Position numbers and translations under genes: made by a program
Notes under the pieces: model-generated
Seen by the model: only the letters and a program-made list of their open reading frames with translations
Database searches by the model: none
What the model was told of the DNA's origin: nothing
In this document: in pieces, positions 39,586 to 43,054 of the stretch
How positions within the stretch are numbered: position 1 is the first letter of the stretch
Layout: every line of letters starts with the position of its first letter
Origin: AP-15 sp035570595
GTDB lineage: Bacteria > Pseudomonadota > Alphaproteobacteria > ATCC43930 > CGMCC-115725
NCBI GenBank assembly: GCA_035570595.1
Contig: DATMLF010000043.1
Coordinates: forward strand, 1-43,054
Length of the DNA: 43,054 nucleotides
Direction of reading: 5' to 3'

Positions 39586-39912
39586 TTACTTCACCGACGA
39601 GAAGCTGGTCGGCTGCAGGATGCAGTTCGTGATCGAGGCGACGATCGGGCCGTTGGCCTCGGTCTGCGCGCGCTTCGAGAGCCATTCGGGGTCGACCTGG
39701 AACGCGCCGAATTTCTGCGCCCGCTCCTCGAGCGATTCCCATTGCAGCATGTAATAAAGATCCTGGTTCGACGGCCCGATCGCGACGGTCCAGAACCCGG
39801 CCTGGCGGATGCGGTGCTTTTCCCACAGCGGCAAGGTGATCGTGTCGAAGCGCTTGACGAGGTCGGGCAAGCGGCCCGGGACGCAGTGGTAGATGCGCAG
39901 CTCGTAGATCAT
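39586..39912 (-). CDS. NIPSNAP family protein (upstream copy)
   Basis: A 108-residue paralogue of the 38889 protein: MIYELRIYHCVPGRLPDLVKRF, GFWTVAIGPSNQDLYYMLQWES and DPEWLSKRAQTEANG. It begins at ATG 39912, which has a strong AAGGAGGAGA ribosome site; the frame extends to 39981 without family sequence. The amidase gene pair ends about 100 bp upstream on the same strand, so the amidases, NIPSNAP proteins, MFS transporter and TPP enzyme may form one catabolic region. Confidence 0.9.
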   Translation of the reverse strand: MIYELRIYHCVPGRLPDLVKRFDTITLPLWEKHRIRQAGFWTVAIGPSNQDLYYMLQWESLEERAQKFGAFQVDPEWLSKRAQTEANGPIVASITNCILQPTSFSSVK

Positions 39913-40008
39913 CTCGTCTCCTCCTTGTCGCGAGATCGTGAGCGAGGCCGTCACAATGCTGCCGCCGCCACGGCGCGGCAAGCGCGGCGGAGCGGGGTGC
40001 GGGCCGCC

Positions 40009-41280
40009 TCAGCCGAGACGGGCCTCGACCCAGGCGGCGGCGTCGAAGAGCGCCTCGTCGCGGAACCGCGGGCCGACCAGCTGGATGCCGAGCGGCAGCC
40101 CCTGTTGCCCGGCGCCGGCCGGCAAGGTCACGCACGGTGTCCACGCCAGGGTCCAGATCGCGTTGAACCGCGCGTCGCCGGTCGAGTCGAGGCCCACGGG
40201 CGCCTCGCCGACAGCGCTCGGCGCCAGCAGCATGTCGAATTCGCCGAAAACGTCGTCGAGCCGGGCGCGGAACGCCTCGGCCGCTTCGATTGCCGCGATG
40301 TAATCCGACAGCGGCATTTGCCGGCCGGGGGTCAGCAGCTCGTCGCGCAGGCCCGGGCTCAATCGGTCGCCGTGCTCCTCGTATTCGTAGGCGTAGTTGC
40401 GCGCCGCCTCGAACGCGAAAATCCGGTGCTGGTGGTCGAGAAAGTCGGCCGGGACCGGGGCGGCGTCGGCGACGGCGGCACCGGCTGCGGCCAGCCGCGA
40501 CGCGGTGCGCTCAAGCAAGGCCTGGGTGTCGGCGCTCGCGTGCTCCCAGGCGGGCGTGCGGCAAAAGCCGATGCGGGGCGCGCCCGATGCCCGGTCGACC
40601 GAGCGGCGGGGCTGCACCTGCAACGCCGCGCGCATCAACGACACGTCGTCGAGGCTGCGGCAGATGATGCCAAGCGTGTCGAGGTTGTGGCACTGCATCT
40701 TGATGCCGACGCGGCTGAACTCGCCGAAGGTGGGTTTGTAGCCGACAACCCCGCAAAACGCCGCCGGGCGGATCGTCGAGCCGCCGGTCTGTGTGCCGAA
40801 CCCGACCGGCACCTGGAAATCGGCGACCGCCGCGGCCGATCCGCTCGACGAGCCGCCCGGCGTGTGCGCCGGGTTCAACGGGTGCACGGTCTCGCGCGGG
40901 TGACGGTTGGCGAATTCGGTCGTCACTGTCTTGCCGAGGATCACGCCGCCCGCGGCCCGGGTCAGCGCGACGCAGGCGGCGTCGGCAAAGGGCCGGTGGC
41001 CGCGATAGATCGGCGAGCCGTGCTGGGTCGGCATGTCGTAGGTGTCGATCACGTCCTTGACCCCGACCGGGACACCCTTCAGCACGCCGGGCCGCCCGGC
41101 ATGGTCGGCGGCGCGGGCCTGGGCCAATGCCAGCTCGGGGTCGAGCCACACCCAGGCCTTGACCGCGGCGCGCGCCGCGGCGCGCTCAAGGCAATCGTGC
41201 ACCAGGGTTTCGGCCGTCAGGCTCCCGGCTTCGAGGCGGGCCGCCGCGTCGCTCGCGGTCAGCCGTTCGGCGCCGCTCAT
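40009..41280 (-). CDS. Amidase signature enzyme (downstream of pair)
   Basis: A 423-residue amidase. The Ser-cisSer-Lys triad can be placed: Lys75 in GVPVGVKDVIDT, Ser144 in PGGSSSGSAAA, and nucleophile Ser168 in GTQTGGSTIRP. The family loop GYKPTFGEFSRVG follows. Its ATG (41278-41280) overlaps the TGA of the upstream amidase, so both are made from one mRNA. The proteins are alike throughout, pointing to a duplication. The amide substrate is unknown. Confidence 0.93.
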   Translation of the reverse strand: MSGAERLTASDAAARLEAGSLTAETLVHDCLERAAARAAVKAWVWLDPELALAQARAADHAGRPGVLKGVPVGVKDVIDTYDMPTQHGSPIYRGHRPFADAACVALTRAAGGVILGKTVTTEFANRHPRETVHPLNPAHTPGGSSSGSAAAVADFQVPVGFGTQTGGSTIRPAAFCGVVGYKPTFGEFSRVGIKMQCHNLDTLGIICRSLDDVSLMRAALQVQPRRSVDRASGAPRIGFCRTPAWEHASADTQALLERTASRLAAAGAAVADAAPVPADFLDHQHRIFAFEAARNYAYEYEEHGDRLSPGLRDELLTPGRQMPLSDYIAAIEAAEAFRARLDDVFGEFDMLLAPSAVGEAPVGLDSTGDARFNAIWTLAWTPCVTLPAGAGQQGLPLGIQLVGPRFRDEALFDAAAWVEARLG

Positions 41281-42578
41281 GGCATATCTCCCTGTGCGAG
41301 CCGTCGCTCGACCCACAGGCCGACCTCCAGCAGCCGCGCGTCGTCGTGGCGGTGGCCGACCAGCTGAACACCGACCGGCAGCCCGTCCGGCCCGCTCCCC
41401 GCGGGCAAGGTCAGGCACGGCATCGCGAACTGCGTCCACGGCGCGTTGAAGACCGCGGACCCGGTGTCGGCGAGGCTGCGGGGCGCCTGACCCGGCGCCG
41501 GCAGGGTCAGGATCGCGTCGAACCCTTGGGCCCATTCGCGCGCGGCGGCACGCGCCGTCTCGGCGGCACGATAGGCGGCGCGGAACTGGTCGAGCGTCAG
41601 CCGGCGGCCGAGCGCCAGCTTCTCCTCGCGCAAGCGCGGGCTCAGCAGCGCCTCGTGGCGGTAGAACTCGGGCATGTGGTTGCGCAGCCCCTCGAAGGCG
41701 CCGAGGGTCTGCTGGATGTCGTCGGCCGGCGCGCATTCGGGCGGGAATTCGGTGTCGGCGAGCTGGGCGCCGGCGGCGGCGAGACGGTCAGCGGCGGCTT
41801 CGAGCACCGCGCGCCCTTCCGGTGCGGCGTCGTCCCAGTGCGGACCGCGACAGAGGCCAAGGCGCGGCGGCGTGCGCGGCAGTGCCGGCGGCTCGTACGG
41901 GATCGCCATGATGGCCGCGCGGAACAATGCGATGTCGGCGACCGCGCGCGCCATGATGCCGACGGTGTCGAGGGTTTCGGTGTTGATCCGCATGCCGGCC
42001 GGCGCAAAGAGGCCAAAGCTCGGCTTGAACCCGACCACGCCGCAATAGGCCGCCGGCCGGATGACCGAGCCGCCGGTCTGCGTGCCCACCGCGAGCGGCA
42101 CCATGAAGTCGGCGACCGCGGCGGCCGACCCGCTCGACGAACCGCCCGGCGTGAACGCCGGATTATATGGGTTCGAGGTCGGGCCGGGATGGCGGTTGGC
42201 GAACTCGGTCGTGATCGTCTTGCCCATCAGGATGCCGCCCGCCGCCTTGGGCAAGGCCGCAGCGCTGCAATCGCTCGACGGCCACCAGCCGGTGTAGATC
42301 GGCGAGCCGTAGGTCGCCGGCATCCGGGCGGCGTCGAAGATGTCCTTGAGCCCGAACGGCACGCCGCCGAGCAGCATTTTCCTGCCCGCGCGGTCGAACG
42401 CGCGCGCCTGCGCCAGCGCCGCCTCGCCAGCGAGATAGGCCCAGGCGCGCACCACCGGCTCGCGCTCGGCGATCCGCTCGAGACAACTCGCCACCACCGC
42501 CTCGGCGGTCAGCTCGCCGCCCTCGATGCGCCGCACGATCTCGGTCGCCGGCAGGCGGTGCGGCTCGGCTTTGGGCAT
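41277..42578 (-). CDS. Amidase signature enzyme (upstream of pair)
   Basis: A 433-residue amidase with Lys78 in GVPFGLKDIFDA, Ser147 in PGGSSSGSAAAVAD and nucleophile Ser171 in GTQTGGSVIRP. It resembles the next amidase along its whole length, and the two overlap by four bases (ATGA). Family members hydrolyse a wide range of amides; the pair with NIPSNAP and transporter genes suggests catabolism of an amide compound. The ATG at 42578 begins MPKAEPHRLPATEIVRRIEGG. Confidence 0.93.
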   Translation of the reverse strand: MPKAEPHRLPATEIVRRIEGGELTAEAVVASCLERIAEREPVVRAWAYLAGEAALAQARAFDRAGRKMLLGGVPFGLKDIFDAARMPATYGSPIYTGWWPSSDCSAAALPKAAGGILMGKTITTEFANRHPGPTSNPYNPAFTPGGSSSGSAAAVADFMVPLAVGTQTGGSVIRPAAYCGVVGFKPSFGLFAPAGMRINTETLDTVGIMARAVADIALFRAAIMAIPYEPPALPRTPPRLGLCRGPHWDDAAPEGRAVLEAAADRLAAAGAQLADTEFPPECAPADDIQQTLGAFEGLRNHMPEFYRHEALLSPRLREEKLALGRRLTLDQFRAAYRAAETARAAAREWAQGFDAILTLPAPGQAPRSLADTGSAVFNAPWTQFAMPCLTLPAGSGPDGLPVGVQLVGHRHDDARLLEVGLWVERRLAQGDMP

Positions 42579-42902
42579 TCTCGACCTCCAGCATTTGGTG
42601 CGCGCATGCGCGAGGCGCGTGGCTTGTCGGCGCTTGCGAATCTTCCGCCGGCCCGGCGGCGCCGGTGCGGATATGCCCTCGCACGCCGACGCGCCCGTGC
42701 TGAACGGGTGGAAACGCTGATTGACTACTGTAGACCGCAGGCGAGCGTCCAGCGGCTTGTAGCCCGCGCCCGCGAGCGTCGCCCCGAGGCAGACTTGCGC
42801 CTCTCCGCCGGCCGGCCAGCGGTGCTACTATCGGGCGCCGGCGCACGCGGGCGGGCACGCGGGCGGGCAAGCCGCGGCGACGAGCGGAACCGGGGAGGGA
42901 CC
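42579..42902. other. Divergent intergenic region amidase / MetE-C-like gene (324 bp)
   Basis: No gene is supported. Both flanking genes start here, so it should hold two promoters. I see TACTAT at 42826-42831 as a possible -10 for the rightward gene, but no -35 at the right distance (TTGCGC at 42795-42800 is too far). No riboswitch was recognised. Confidence 0.4.
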
Positions 42903-43054
42903 ATGAGACATAGCGCTGACCACATCCTGACCAGCCACGCCGGCAGCCTGCCGCGGCCGGACGCGCTGATCGCCGCCAACCGCGCGCTCGAGGAAGGGCA
43001 GGCGGCGGACGAGCGCGCCTATCAGGAGACCTTGCGCGAGGCGGTTGGCGAAGT
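42903..43054 (+). CDS. MetE-C-like (cobalamin-independent methionine synthase II family) protein, 3' truncated
   Basis: Only the first 50 codons are in the window. MRHSADHILTSHAGSLPRP matches the N-terminus of the MetE C-terminal-domain family, where the His of the TTHVGSLPRP-type motif is a conserved active-site residue. Members often act as methyltransferases other than methionine synthase. ATG 42903 has GGGGAGGG directly upstream. The function beyond the family cannot be judged from this fragment. Confidence 0.75.
   Translation, partial: MRHSADHILTSHAGSLPRPDALIAANRALEEGQAADERAYQETLREAVGE

Noticed and set aside
1..43054. tRNA, rRNA, CRISPR, transposase or prophage genes
   Set aside because: None was seen on either strand; repeats present are short palindromes without regular spacers.

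Overview
This 43 kb window is very GC-rich (about 70% by eye), with tightly packed, often overlapping genes, many GTG starts and alphaproteobacterial gene types: CobN/CobO cobalamin genes, a MaoC hydratase, PcaGH, NIPSNAP proteins and the long type of LeuA. I read it as chromosome of a soil or water alphaproteobacterium, perhaps a Rhodospirillales-like lineage; the genus cannot be told from the sequence.

Region 1 (1-10984) is a cobalamin biosynthesis locus: cobN (5' end outside the window), cobO, cobQ, cobD (opposite strand), a CbiX-type chelatase, an unusual gene fusing a DUF429-like domain to precorrin-8X methylmutase CobH, then cobL and cobI, translationally coupled. cobQ carries a palindromic repeat read in frame through the protein, and the CbiX tail is partly encoded by a related repeat.

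Region 2 (10985-18084) is a set of ordinary metabolic genes: a SAM methyltransferase, a histidine phosphatase, an Asp-box beta-propeller, a MaoC hydratase, a small membrane protein, a ketopantoate-reductase-like enzyme, a zinc-free MDR oxidoreductase and a divergent member of the LDH2/malate dehydrogenase family that lacks the usual histidines.

Region 3 (18085-30180) is the most exciting part: a single-module highly reducing type I polyketide synthase of about 2490 residues (KS-AT-DH-MT-ER-KR-ACP, no thioesterase), followed 4 bases later by a PLP-dependent alpha-oxoamine synthase. The pair has the same logic as fungal FUM1/FUM8: the polyketide is probably released by decarboxylative condensation with an amino acid, giving a sphingoid-like amino ketone. 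A GT4 glycosyltransferase and a heptose epimerase (HldD-like) lie next to it on the other strand and may or may not belong to it.

Region 4 (30181-43054) holds leuA behind a long leader with a possible leader peptide and hairpin, protocatechuate 3,4-dioxygenase genes pcaHG, small unknown proteins, a periplasmic DUF3108-like protein, and a catabolic-looking minus-strand set: a TPP-dependent decarboxylase-like enzyme, an MFS transporter, two paralogous NIPSNAP proteins and two overlapping amidases. The window ends in the first codons of a MetE-C-like gene.

Several families of short palindromic repeats are scattered through the window. They sit at gene borders, inside cobQ and at the end of cbiX. 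One about 120-bp family is present in two well-conserved copies 36 kb apart. No tRNA, rRNA, CRISPR array, transposase or prophage gene was seen.
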